Source of the DNA: Deltaproteobacteria bacterium
GTDB lineage: Bacteria; Desulfobacterota; Desulfobacteria; Desulfobacterales; SpSt-501
DNA: 33,119 nt
Assembly (NCBI GenBank): GCA_016219005.1
Contig: JACRCN010000006.1
Location: forward strand, 1-33,119
Direction of reading: 5' to 3'
Shown here in pieces: positions 26,098 to 33,119 of this stretch; the stretch's first letter is position 1; the number at the start of each line of letters is the position of its first letter. A program made the translations under genes and the position numbers. The notes under the pieces are model-generated. The model had not been told where the DNA came from and ran no database searches. It saw only the letters and a list, made by a program, of their open reading frames with translations.

Positions 26098-27615
26098 TTA
26101 CCCCCTTGCCTCTGATCCATGATATTCCAACAACGAGGTTAGCACCGGTGCTCGAAAGACCTCTTCGCAGTCTTCAGGGCTTTCCAGCCGGTCATTGAAC
26201 ATTTCTCGCAAAAATGCTGCTGCGATGCCCAGAAAAAGCGAGATCGGCAAAACAACGCCCATCACCACGGGCAGCTTCGGTCCCACCGGTTCCAGGGGTA
26301 CTCTGGCGGATTCCACCAAACTTACGCTTGTGATTTTCCTTTCGTCCATGGCATTTGCTATGCGGCTTTCCTCGAGCTTGGCGATGTAGAGGTGATAGTT
26401 ATCCTGCTTTATTTTGATTGTCTGCTCGCGCTCTCGCAGCTTCAATTCGAGGTCGTTCAATTGTTCGAGCCTGCGCCGGCAGGTATCAAGATGCTGGGTT
26501 AACGCCTTTTCCTTATCGGCCGTTGCCTGGCTCTCGATCTGGTTGCGTGCCAGATCGTTTTCCATCTGAAGCCGCGAAGGGTTGGGCCCGAACCGGGTGC
26601 GCGCATGGCGCTGAGACTCCTCCCGGCTGAGCTTTTCCCTCACAAGATTGATTTCGTTTTTGACCTCCTGCACCAGGCGGTTGTTGTCAGTGTACTTGGC
26701 GGAAAGCTCGCGCTGCTTGAGTTCGAGCTCTACCAGGCGGGCTTGCAGGGTGTTAATTAGTGCCGGGTTGGATTCCAGGTCCTCACCCTGCGAGACCGAG
26801 GCCGGCATGCCGACCATATGCTTTCCAATTTCCTTGATTCTCCGATTCATTTCCGCCCGCTGGCTCGTTGCAAGATTCAGGTTGTTTTGTATTTCGACTT
26901 TCTGCTTCAGCAACAGGCTTTTTTCTTCCATCAACGCGCTGAGATCATGCGTTTCCTTGAATCGCTTGAGTTCATTTTCCAGTTCGTTGATTTCCTTTTT
27001 AAGCGTATCGGATTGCTCGCGAAAAAATGTCAATGATTGTGGACTGCTATATAGCAAGGTCCGCTTTTCGAAATAGCCGTCAACGACGTGACTGACTGCT
27101 TGGGCAGCCGTCTGCGGGTCGCGATGCCGAAACCGTATTTCGATTACGCGTGAGTTTTTTACCGGCTCAACGACCAATTGCTTCCGGACGCGTTCGGCCG
27201 CCTCATTTTTAAGATCGCTTTCCTGCTTGGTTGAGAACAGGGTGCCCCAGCTTCCTGGCCACAAATCGATGCTTTGATTTTGAAACATAGGTAGTCCCAA
27301 TTCGGTTACCACCCGCTCGGCCAGTTCCTTGCTTTTGATCAACTCCACCTCGGAATTAATCAACTCGTTTCCTCTGGTTCCCAAAGGCGGGATCGCGCTG
27401 TCCCGAACCGGCCAATTCGGAATGTAAACGCTCTCCCTGCCTAATTTCACCAATATTTGCGTTTGGGCCTCGTAAACGGTCGGCACCACCAGCCATGCAC
27501 ACAGAGCCATCGCGCAAATGCCAAGAGCAACAGAGCCGATCAGACGCTTTCGCTTGAAAACTACGCTAAAGAATCCTCTTGCGGACAGATTGGCATATGG
27601 CCTATTTCGGTTCAT
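26098..27615 (-). CDS. Wzz/GumC-like chain-length determinant
   Basis: A 505-residue inner-membrane protein with transmembrane helices at 25-44 and about 448-469 and a long coiled coil between (about 195-430). After the first helix comes the Wzz motif VYEAQTQILVKLG, and before the second the proline-containing ARVPLEPVGPKLPVV. It is the polysaccharide co-polymerase of the - strand locus and should control polymer length together with the next gene. AAGGA lies 8 bases before the ATG. It is a different subfamily from the XrtA-type chain-length protein at 4807. Confidence 0.9.
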   Translation of the reverse strand: MNRNRPYANLSARGFFSVVFKRKRLIGSVALGICAMALCAWLVVPTVYEAQTQILVKLGRESVYIPNWPVRDSAIPPLGTRGNELINSEVELIKSKELAERVVTELGLPMFQNQSIDLWPGSWGTLFSTKQESDLKNEAAERVRKQLVVEPVKNSRVIEIRFRHRDPQTAAQAVSHVVDGYFEKRTLLYSSPQSLTFFREQSDTLKKEINELENELKRFKETHDLSALMEEKSLLLKQKVEIQNNLNLATSQRAEMNRRIKEIGKHMVGMPASVSQGEDLESNPALINTLQARLVELELKQRELSAKYTDNNRLVQEVKNEINLVREKLSREESQRHARTRFGPNPSRLQMENDLARNQIESQATADKEKALTQHLDTCRRRLEQLNDLELKLREREQTIKIKQDNYHLYIAKLEESRIANAMDERKITSVSLVESARVPLEPVGPKLPVVMGVVLPISLFLGIAAAFLREMFNDRLESPEDCEEVFRAPVLTSLLEYHGSEARG

Positions 27616-27661
27616 GGCATTGATCCTTCTCGATTGAACTGTGATAAATGGATTATGGGTG

Positions 27662-28057
27662 CTATGCGGATCTGGTGTAGGTGCTGATAAATAACTCTAT
27701 TTCGCGCTCCTGATCTTTCGTCATTCCAGTGAACTGGATATTGCAGAGTCGGCTGGACCATAATTTCAAATTTCTTTCCTGCATGCTATCGCAATCGATT
27801 CCTTCGTCGTGGATTACCTGACAGGGAACATGATAAATATGAACTTCCCCGGTAGTTAAGAATATCTCCACGGATACATTTTCCTCTTTCGTATCCCGGA
27901 AGGCGGTATACTCGAAGACCAATCCACCCTTGCTGATATTGACTATTTTACCGACTTTGCTGTACTCACTGCCGAGGGCTGCGAATGCATCTTGATTCGG
28001 AAAAAACCGGATATGCCTTCTCCGCTCGGGCAGAATGGGAATCCGTGAATTATTCAT
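27662..28057 (-). CDS. PilZ-domain c-di-GMP receptor
   Basis: A 131-residue protein with the two PilZ signatures: R-x3-R as RRHIR (Arg13, Arg17) and (D/N)-x-S-x2-G as NISKGG (Asn40, Ser42, Gly45). Both c-di-GMP binding motifs are therefore intact. The remainder is one PilZ barrel without another domain. GAGGGAAA precedes the ATG. It sits directly ahead of wzz on the same strand (46 bases apart), so c-di-GMP probably acts on the polysaccharide machinery at the protein level; the partner is not known. Confidence 0.9.
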   Translation of the reverse strand: MNNSRIPILPERRRHIRFFPNQDAFAALGSEYSKVGKIVNISKGGLVFEYTAFRDTKEENVSVEIFLTTGEVHIYHVPCQVIHDEGIDCDSMQERNLKLWSSRLCNIQFTGMTKDQEREIELFISTYTRSA

Positions 28058-28382
28058 TTTCCCTCAATTGCTATTGCTGAGTAATTCAGGATCGCATGAA
28101 GGTCCTTACTGCAGGCGAATACCGGTTTCAAGAGGGGTTTTTGGGGAGTAACTAATGAGTAGTAAACATACCCTCTCAAAACACCGAAAAGCGATGCCGC
28201 TATTCGATCGACAGTCAAGAAGCCGATCTGCCAGTGGTGGGGATGTTACGATATGGCCCGCTGAACGGAAACAGTTGTATTGCGGCGAAACGGGATCAAC
28301 TATTTTAACTGGAGTTCGAGATTTTCAGAGAGAGGATACAGATGGTTCTGCTACGGCATCGAGACTATCGGGGATCACCGCG
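28058..28382. other. Intergenic region ahead of the polysaccharide operon
   Basis: 325 bases between the PAS-LuxR stop and the PilZ start, both on the - strand. It probably holds the operon promoter and regulator sites, but no convincing -35/-10 pair or sigma54 site was found. On the - strand a TTGAAA is followed after 17 bases by TAAGGA (about 28101-28129), a weak candidate only. A + strand frame at 28155 has a GGGGAG site but low-complexity content. Confidence 0.4.
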
Positions 28383-30182
28383 TCAGCGGATAATTGTTCC
28401 CGTTTTATCGAGGCGATTTTTTATCTTTGGATTGAAAAGGAATTGCGATTTGCCCAGTTTCATTTTTAGATAGGTGGCAAGATTGATTTTAGAGTTGCTA
28501 ATATGCAATTTCTTGCGAATGCTTTTTCGGTGGGTTTTAACCGTGAGGTCTGATAGATGAAGCAGGCGGCTTATTTCGAGCGTGCTGAAACCATTTCTGA
28601 TCATGATCGCTACACGCATCTGCGTTTTGGACAGCGCCGCTATCACCCCGGAACTCATGGGCGCATCTGGGGTCAAATCCTCCAGGTAGCTTCTGATGAT
28701 ATCGATCTGAACTCGATGCTTTTCCGGGATATTGAAACTTTCCAGCTCCTCTAAGGCCGGCAGAATCCGCGACGTTACGGTTTGCGTGATCTGGTGAACC
28801 AAATGCTGGCCCTTTCTGTCAATGTTCCGGGCCATTATCGACAGAGCCTTGTTTGTGTGAACCAGTTCCCGGTTGACCCGTTCGAGGTTGAGCTTATACC
28901 GATCGAGTTCTTCCTGCTTTTGAGCGAGCATTTTGGTGGCCACCTCCAGCCTCTGAGGGTACTGTTGCTGGCTGGTTTTCATCTGTCCGTCGGCGCCACT
29001 CGGAGATTTGCGAATCTTATTTCTGCATGGTGCTTCTCTGAATACAATTATAGCTGCTGTTCGTCCTTGCCAGGCAGCCGAGGAAGCGTAAACATCTATC
29101 GGCCAGATGTCGCCATCTTTCCGAAGCAGTTCGGTTTCGAAACGCTCCGCGCTGATTTCGCCGCACAGCCTGCGTTTCAAAGTATCACTCTGGAAATTGT
29201 GCTGTTGCGCGTCCAGCACGAACCGGGCGGGAGCTATCTGAAGCAGTTCATCGACTTCATAGCCCGATAGCTGGCTCGCACGCCGATTTGCGAAGATGCA
29301 CGAGTCTGAAAGCTCATATGCAATGACAACCCCTTCCCCTGCGTTCTCGATTATCGTCCTGAAACTCTCCTCACTCAGGCACAACGACTCGTCGCCTAAC
29401 GCCGGCGCCGTGCTATCCGAAATACGCATCGCCACCTGCTGCGGCGAGGGGCGGAATGCGTGGATCTCTGCGTATTTCTTGTTTCCTCTATAAAAATACT
29501 TGAGCCTCGCGCCCTCTCCGTGGACCGCAATTCGTTTGAGCATATCCAGCCAATCAGATTCCAATCCCGGCAGTATCTCTGTCAGCCTTCGGCCCAGCAT
29601 GGTGTCTATGCTGATCCCCTTAAACTCTTCAAAAGCCGAGTTGGCATCTACCAAACGGAATTGCGAGAAATAGCCTGGTTCAATCGCTATCAGTTCAAAA
29701 AGGGCAAATGCGCCGGCCCCGGCATCGCCTTGCCTGTTCTCATTTTCCATGATGTTTTGAGGAAAACCGTCAGCGCTTTGCACAGCAAGCGGGCCTCCGG
29801 TCATCAACCAATATTCCTTCAGCGATCCGTTTTCTTCGAAAATGGCATTGGTCATCCATGTCCGCTGCCGGATTCCGCCTCCGGGCAGCATCAACCGCAC
29901 CCCTACTTTAGAAGCGGAACGCCGTGGGTTGAGCTGACGCAACGAGCTATGAAGCACGGGCAGGTCTTCTTCCAGTACGAAAGGAAATTTTTTCGCACCG
30001 AGAAGCTCTTGAGGTTTCAAACCGAAAAAACAACAGCAGGGATCGTTGATGAATGTCAAACAGGAGGACGAGTTCAACCGGCATATCCATTTCCGATTCA
30101 GTGGATCATTTTGCTGTTGACCCTGCTGGCTGAAGACTCCTTCATTACAATTTCCTTGTGGGTTAGAATAGTATTCTACCAT
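28383..30182 (-). CDS. Multi-PAS LuxR-type transcriptional regulator
   Basis: A 599-residue cytoplasmic regulator. Three PAS-like domains lie at about 30-140, 160-255 and 270-385 (the last with TIIENAGEGVVIAYE and RRASQLSGYEVDEL). A coiled coil follows (about 405-455), and a LuxR/GerE helix-turn-helix at 517-575 (LSKTQMRVAIMIRNGFSTLEISRLL, then TVKTHRKSIRKKL). No kinase or receiver domain is present, so the PAS sensors are coupled straight to DNA binding. A cysteine cluster DPCCCFF in the first PAS could respond to redox or bind a cofactor (inference). GGAGGT precedes the ATG. It is the most upstream gene of the - strand polysaccharide locus and the likely regulator of it. Confidence 0.87.
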   Translation of the reverse strand: MVEYYSNPQGNCNEGVFSQQGQQQNDPLNRKWICRLNSSSCLTFINDPCCCFFGLKPQELLGAKKFPFVLEEDLPVLHSSLRQLNPRRSASKVGVRLMLPGGGIRQRTWMTNAIFEENGSLKEYWLMTGGPLAVQSADGFPQNIMENENRQGDAGAGAFALFELIAIEPGYFSQFRLVDANSAFEEFKGISIDTMLGRRLTEILPGLESDWLDMLKRIAVHGEGARLKYFYRGNKKYAEIHAFRPSPQQVAMRISDSTAPALGDESLCLSEESFRTIIENAGEGVVIAYELSDSCIFANRRASQLSGYEVDELLQIAPARFVLDAQQHNFQSDTLKRRLCGEISAERFETELLRKDGDIWPIDVYASSAAWQGRTAAIIVFREAPCRNKIRKSPSGADGQMKTSQQQYPQRLEVATKMLAQKQEELDRYKLNLERVNRELVHTNKALSIMARNIDRKGQHLVHQITQTVTSRILPALEELESFNIPEKHRVQIDIIRSYLEDLTPDAPMSSGVIAALSKTQMRVAIMIRNGFSTLEISRLLHLSDLTVKTHRKSIRKKLHISNSKINLATYLKMKLGKSQFLFNPKIKNRLDKTGTIIR

Positions 30183-30410
30183 TCCAGACCTCCATCACGG
30201 CTACCCGGGTTGATCCCGGCAGTCTTTTTTGCTGCAAGGATCGATAAATCGAATTTTCGTTTGATATATCACCTTACAACCTATTCTGGTTCATACGGCG
30301 ATACTGTCTTGATGTTGGCTTGCCAGGCATTTTAAAGGAGGCTGTCGAATACCCCTGTCCAATGCTTCGCGTTCTTGGTTGAACAGTCCACAAAAGCCCG
30401 GTCGACCGAA

Positions 30411-30926
30411 TCATCGCCTGCGCATAACGAAGGATTTCGCGTTTTCGCCGACGGTCGCAAACCACTCTTTGAATTTCGCCTCCTTGCCGGCGTGCACATC
30501 AGAGACATTATTGACATCAGGATCCCGGAAGCGCACCAGAATTGGTCCTTCCCGTGCAATGCGAATTTCCTCGCTGTTTGGATACTGGCGGACAAACGGT
30601 ACAATCAGAAAAAGAGTGAGCAAGACATTTTTGGTGAAGCGGCTGAATTCGTACTCTACGCGTGTATCGTCACATTCAAAGCTGATCCGCCCGATCACCT
30701 CGTCCGAAGTCTTCGCTGCGATCTCGTTTTTTAAAATCAAGTATCGTTTTGCGACACTCACCCAGAGATGCTCTCCCAAGCCAAGCAGAAAGTCGCTATA
30801 ATATTTCCCGAATACAAATGACAGAAGTAGAACCGTCCTTGAATCCATACTATCGATTTTAAGCTCGGATTCAAAAATTTCACAGTGCAATTTATGGTTA
30901 TCGATATTGAAAATCTCTGACTTCAT
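30411..30926 (-). CDS. Hypothetical protein in AT-rich segment
   Basis: A 171-residue frame with a natural-looking amino-acid mix and one moderately hydrophobic stretch (KNVLLTLFLIVPFV, about residue 99-112). No family was recognised. Its A+T content is clearly higher than that of the flanking polysaccharide and secretion genes, which suggests acquired DNA. The Shine-Dalgarno site at the ATG is weak (ACGAAG). It is on the same strand as the PAS-LuxR gene but 228 bases away. It may be real but is the least supported gene listed. Confidence 0.45.
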   Translation of the reverse strand: MKSEIFNIDNHKLHCEIFESELKIDSMDSRTVLLLSFVFGKYYSDFLLGLGEHLWVSVAKRYLILKNEIAAKTSDEVIGRISFECDDTRVEYEFSRFTKNVLLTLFLIVPFVRQYPNSEEIRIAREGPILVRFRDPDVNNVSDVHAGKEAKFKEWFATVGENAKSFVMRRR

Positions 30927-31452
30927 CTTCGTAACGTGTTCATGGTGTGGGCTATCATTGAGTTGGGGATTGCGATATTTGACTTCCTATCAGCGCCGGA
31001 AATCCATGTAAATACCGTCAATTGTGTATATTTGGATAGTAAACCGCTTACTCGCGTTTTCAACAAGGCAATCCGGCAGTACTCGTCAGGTGGGTATGTC
31101 TGCTACCGGTATTCTTCATTACTGTATACTTTAATTCCTTATTCTAACTATTTTATTATCCTGTTTATTAACTAATATTACATATCAGTGTATTGCAGCA
31201 CGGCGTTGAGTTGATGAAGATTTTTGGTTCTTTTTCTGACTTAGCAGCAGAAAGCCTAATAGATTTTCAGTGTAAAGCTCACGCGCCGCATCGGTTGCGC
31301 CCTTCCAGTGGAATTTTTTGAAGGATTGCGGCTTCAAAGCCGCGAATGCTTATTATTTATAGTGTTTTGTCGATCCCTGCGGATCGTGATAATATAAAAA
31401 ATGGCCGGCCATAATAAAAAGCGCCTGTAATTGTGCTAATAAATAATTCGCC
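30927..31452. other. AT-rich intergenic region ahead of the integrase-gspC gene
   Basis: 526 bases, markedly AT-rich. A + strand frame at 30936-31175 lacks a ribosome site and is not accepted as a gene. The region holds a GCGGCT-TCAA-AGCCGC hairpin (31328-31343), a candidate promoter with an internal inverted repeat (31367-31395) and a TGGCCGGCCA palindrome (31402-31411). Confidence 0.55.
31367..31395 (+). promoter_or_regulatory. Candidate promoter with inverted repeat in the spacer
   Basis: TTGTCG (31367-31372), a 17-base spacer and TAATAT (31390-31395) form a fair sigma70 pair 58 bases before the start of the integrase-gspC gene. The inverted repeat CGATCC-CTGC-GGATCG (31371-31386) overlaps the -35 box and spacer, where a repressor would act. 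Confidence 0.4.
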
Positions 31453-33119
31453 ATGCCTCCCAAGCGCCCATCAAAAAAATCTTCGATCAAGCTCAGCCCT
31501 GAAAACCGGGAAAGAATTTCTGCGGCTGCACTTGAGCACCCAAGCCTCGGCGTTAAACGACTTGTATCCATACTCCAAGGCGAGGGGGTCGCAGCAACCG
31601 AAGGCACCGTCCGCAGTGTTCTCAAGAAACAAGGCCTTCAAACGTGTGAACTTCGGCTCGAGCTCCTGGAAGAACGCCACCTGAACCTGTCCTTGGCCCT
31701 CTCGGAAGAGCAGGAACAGGCGCTGTTTGGCTTTAATCCCTGCCTGCGCGAGCGCCACCTGGATTGCCATCGACCCGGAGGGCTTCTCGTCCAGGATGCC
31801 GTCGATCTCGGCAAGCTGAAAGCCATCGGGCAGACGTTCCTGCACGCCGCCATCGACCCGAGCTGCTGCCTTGCTTTTGCGACACTCGCGGTATCCACGG
31901 ATCCGGCGGCTTCCATTGCCCTGCTGAAGGACCAGGCACTTGTGTTCTACCGGAGGGAGGCGATAGCGGTACAGAGGGTCATGGCCGGCAAGGGGGTCGT
32001 TTCCGGCGCCGGTGTCGATCCTGAATACGAAAAATTCCTGGAAAGCCAGGGGATAGCGCTCACGCTGCCGCCGGCAGGCGATCAGCCCCTGAACGGCTTC
32101 ATCGAGCGTTTCGGGCGATCGGTGCGCAAGGAGTTTCTGGCCGAAGCCCTGAAGTCGCGGGCCTATCACGATCTCGGGGCCCTTCAGTCGGGTTTCGACG
32201 ACTGGCTTGAAAGATTCAACCGTGAAGCCTTGCTTGCCGGCTACCCAACCTTGGGCCGGGCCCCGTTGGACGCATTCGGAGCCGTCAGGGCTGCCGAAAC
32301 CCCCCGGGAAAGAACGGGGTACATCCCCCCGTCGGAATCTGAACCTGTTACGGTCCCGCCTCCGTCGGAAATTGCGGCTGCGCCGGTCCAGCCCGAACCA
32401 CGCGCCCAGAAAACATACGAATGGACGCCCGGCTTCGAAATCTGGGGGTTTCGCGCCGTTAACACTGCGCTGGTCTGCCTCATATTCTACTTCGGGTGGG
32501 TGGTCGTCTCGATGATTCTCGACGGCCCCCGCATGGAAAAGCATCCCGGAGCAACTCCATCGGTTCAACCGGTGGCGGCACCGGGTTCCGGCCGGACGCA
32601 GAAGAAGGCCTCGCTGCTGGCAGAGTACCGGGTGGTTTGGGACAGGAATCTTTTCGGCGTGTCCCGGCTCGCCGAGAAGGCCGCCATGCCCGAGAAGATC
32701 GATGTCGACAAGGTTGCATTGGCTGGGACAGATGTCGGCCTCAAACTCATTGGAACGGTGGTAGCGAGCGACCCGAAGTTGAACTACGCCGTCATAGATG
32801 TGGCCTCAACTCGCAACCAGGGAATCTATCGCGAGAAAGAGCGGGTGGGTAAGTCGGTGATAAGATTAATCCTCCGAAACGCCGTAATCATCGAAACGGA
32901 GGACGGCAGCCGCAAGCGATTGAGCACGGACGAGGAGGCTGCAAAGAGCCCGAAGTCAGGGGGGGAGGGGACCGGGCCGCCTGCAGGGTCAGCCGCCGCT
33001 TCCTTCAACCCGGATGACATCCAGGGCGACGGCAGCACCTTTCAAGTCCCGCGCGATGAAGTCCCCGCATCTCCTCCGGATGTTCAACGCGTTATAGAGG
33101 AGCTGAAACTTGCTCCCCA
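31453..33119 (+). CDS. gspC: Integrase-core-like/HTH domain fused to type II secretion protein GspC (no stop in window)
   Basis: From ATG 31453 (in-frame TAA at 31444) the frame stays open for 555 codons to the window edge. Residues 14-70 form an HTH like that of IS481/IS3 transposases (HPSLGVKRLV ... TEGTVRSVLKKQGLQT). Residues 107-275 align with an RNase H-like integrase core: LLVQDAVDLGKLKAIG, AAIDPSCCLAFATL, LNGFIERFGRSVRKEFL and GYPTLGRAPLDAF. Of the DDE triad Asp115 and Glu218 remain; the middle Asp is replaced by Gly179 (MAGKG for the usual T-D-N-G). A Pro-rich linker (285-325) leads to a single transmembrane helix (336-355) and a GspC homology domain (390-500: YRVVWDRNLFGV, LIGTVVASDPKLNYAVID), with a GspC-like tail near the edge. 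GspC links the inner-membrane platform to the secretin. No ATG lies between codon 177 and the helix. The Shine-Dalgarno site is weak. Confidence 0.82.
   Translation, partial: MPPKRPSKKSSIKLSPENRERISAAALEHPSLGVKRLVSILQGEGVAATEGTVRSVLKKQGLQTCELRLELLEERHLNLSLALSEEQEQALFGFNPCLRERHLDCHRPGGLLVQDAVDLGKLKAIGQTFLHAAIDPSCCLAFATLAVSTDPAASIALLKDQALVFYRREAIAVQRVMAGKGVVSGAGVDPEYEKFLESQGIALTLPPAGDQPLNGFIERFGRSVRKEFLAEALKSRAYHDLGALQSGFDDWLERFNREALLAGYPTLGRAPLDAFGAVRAAETPRERTGYIPPSESEPVTVPPPSEIAAAPVQPEPRAQKTYEWTPGFEIWGFRAVNTALVCLIFYFGWVVVSMILDGPRMEKHPGATPSVQPVAAPGSGRTQKKASLLAEYRVVWDRNLFGVSRLAEKAAMPEKIDVDKVALAGTDVGLKLIGTVVASDPKLNYAVIDVASTRNQGIYREKERVGKSVIRLILRNAVIIETEDGSRKRLSTDEEAAKSPKSGGEGTGPPAGSAAASFNPDDIQGDGSTFQVPRDEVPASPPDVQRVIEELKLAP

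Noticed and set aside
28155-28469. 104-codon + strand frame with a GGGGAG site
   Set aside because: Ser/Arg-rich, no family recognised, overlaps the end of the PAS-LuxR gene in antisense. The ribosome site alone is not enough.
30204-30230. CCGGG-TTGAT-CCCGG stem followed by a T run, + strand
   Set aside because: It resembles a terminator on the + strand, but no + strand gene lies upstream; on the - strand it is in the leader of the PAS-LuxR gene and has no T run.
29460-30335. 291-codon + strand frame opposite the PAS-LuxR gene
   Set aside because: No ribosome site and no recognisable domain; the opposite strand has clear PAS and LuxR domains.
30936-31175. 79-codon + strand frame in the AT-rich gap
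   Set aside because: No Shine-Dalgarno sequence and a composition that simply follows the AT-rich DNA.
1-33119. CRISPR arrays, tRNA or rRNA genes
   Set aside because: No regularly spaced direct repeats and no tRNA or rRNA-like segments were noticed while reading; a tool search would be needed to exclude a small RNA.

Overview
The window looks like a chromosome segment of a G+C-rich Gram-negative bacterium. Desulfobacterota (Syntrophobacter-like) is the best guess: XrtA/PEP-CTERM-type export genes, a PAS-LuxR regulator and a type II secretion gene occur together with lipoprotein and outer-membrane signals. The taxonomic guess rests on gene content only. Most of the window is devoted to making and exporting extracellular polysaccharide (EPS).

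Layout. (1) Bases 1-236: one end of an IS5-type insertion sequence whose transposase gene runs off the left edge. (2) 285-8463, + strand: a six-gene block of the XrtA (exosortase A)-associated EPS export type: TPR lipoprotein PrsT, short Wza-like exporter, outer-membrane beta-barrel protein, chain-length determinant, tyrosine autokinase and ExeA-like ATPase, closed by a strong terminator. No exosortase, PrsK/PrsR sensor-regulator or PEP-CTERM substrate is seen. (3) 8741-12996, - strand: crotonase, two GNAT-type acyltransferases, a Wza-like lipoprotein and a PEGA-domain protein. (4) 13374-15497, + strand: a secreted beta-propeller protein with about ten Asp-box repeats. (5) 15551-30182, - strand: a 12-gene Wzx/Wzy-type polysaccharide locus headed by a PAS-LuxR regulator and a PilZ (c-di-GMP) protein, followed by a Wzz protein, a kinase-like ATPase, the priming sugar transferase, flippase, ligase/polymerase, two NodB-type or NodB-like proteins, two GT4 glycosyltransferases and a radical SAM/SPASM protein. 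(6) 30411-31452: an AT-rich stretch with one hypothetical gene. (7) 31453 to the right edge, + strand: a long open frame without a stop in the window. It joins an IS481-like integrase/HTH region in frame to a type II secretion GspC protein.

How the genes fit together. Region 5 can build and flip a lipid-linked repeat unit and polymerise it under Wzz control. The Wza-like lipoprotein of region 3 could be its missing outer-membrane exporter. The GNAT proteins and NodB-type enzymes would add or remove acyl groups, and the PilZ and PAS-LuxR proteins would link production to c-di-GMP and to a sensed signal. Region 2 is a second export machine of another lineage placed back to back with the first.

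The most unusual object is the integrase-GspC fusion at the right end. Its DDE-like core keeps an Asp and the Glu but has lost the middle Asp. The frame is open for at least 555 codons, and no good internal start separates the two halves. This looks like a transposase-derived domain recruited to the cytoplasmic side of a secretion system. Other points worth a look are a P-loop ATPase without its lysine, a crotonase without both classic glutamates that is coupled to an acyltransferase, and the IS end directly upstream of prsT.
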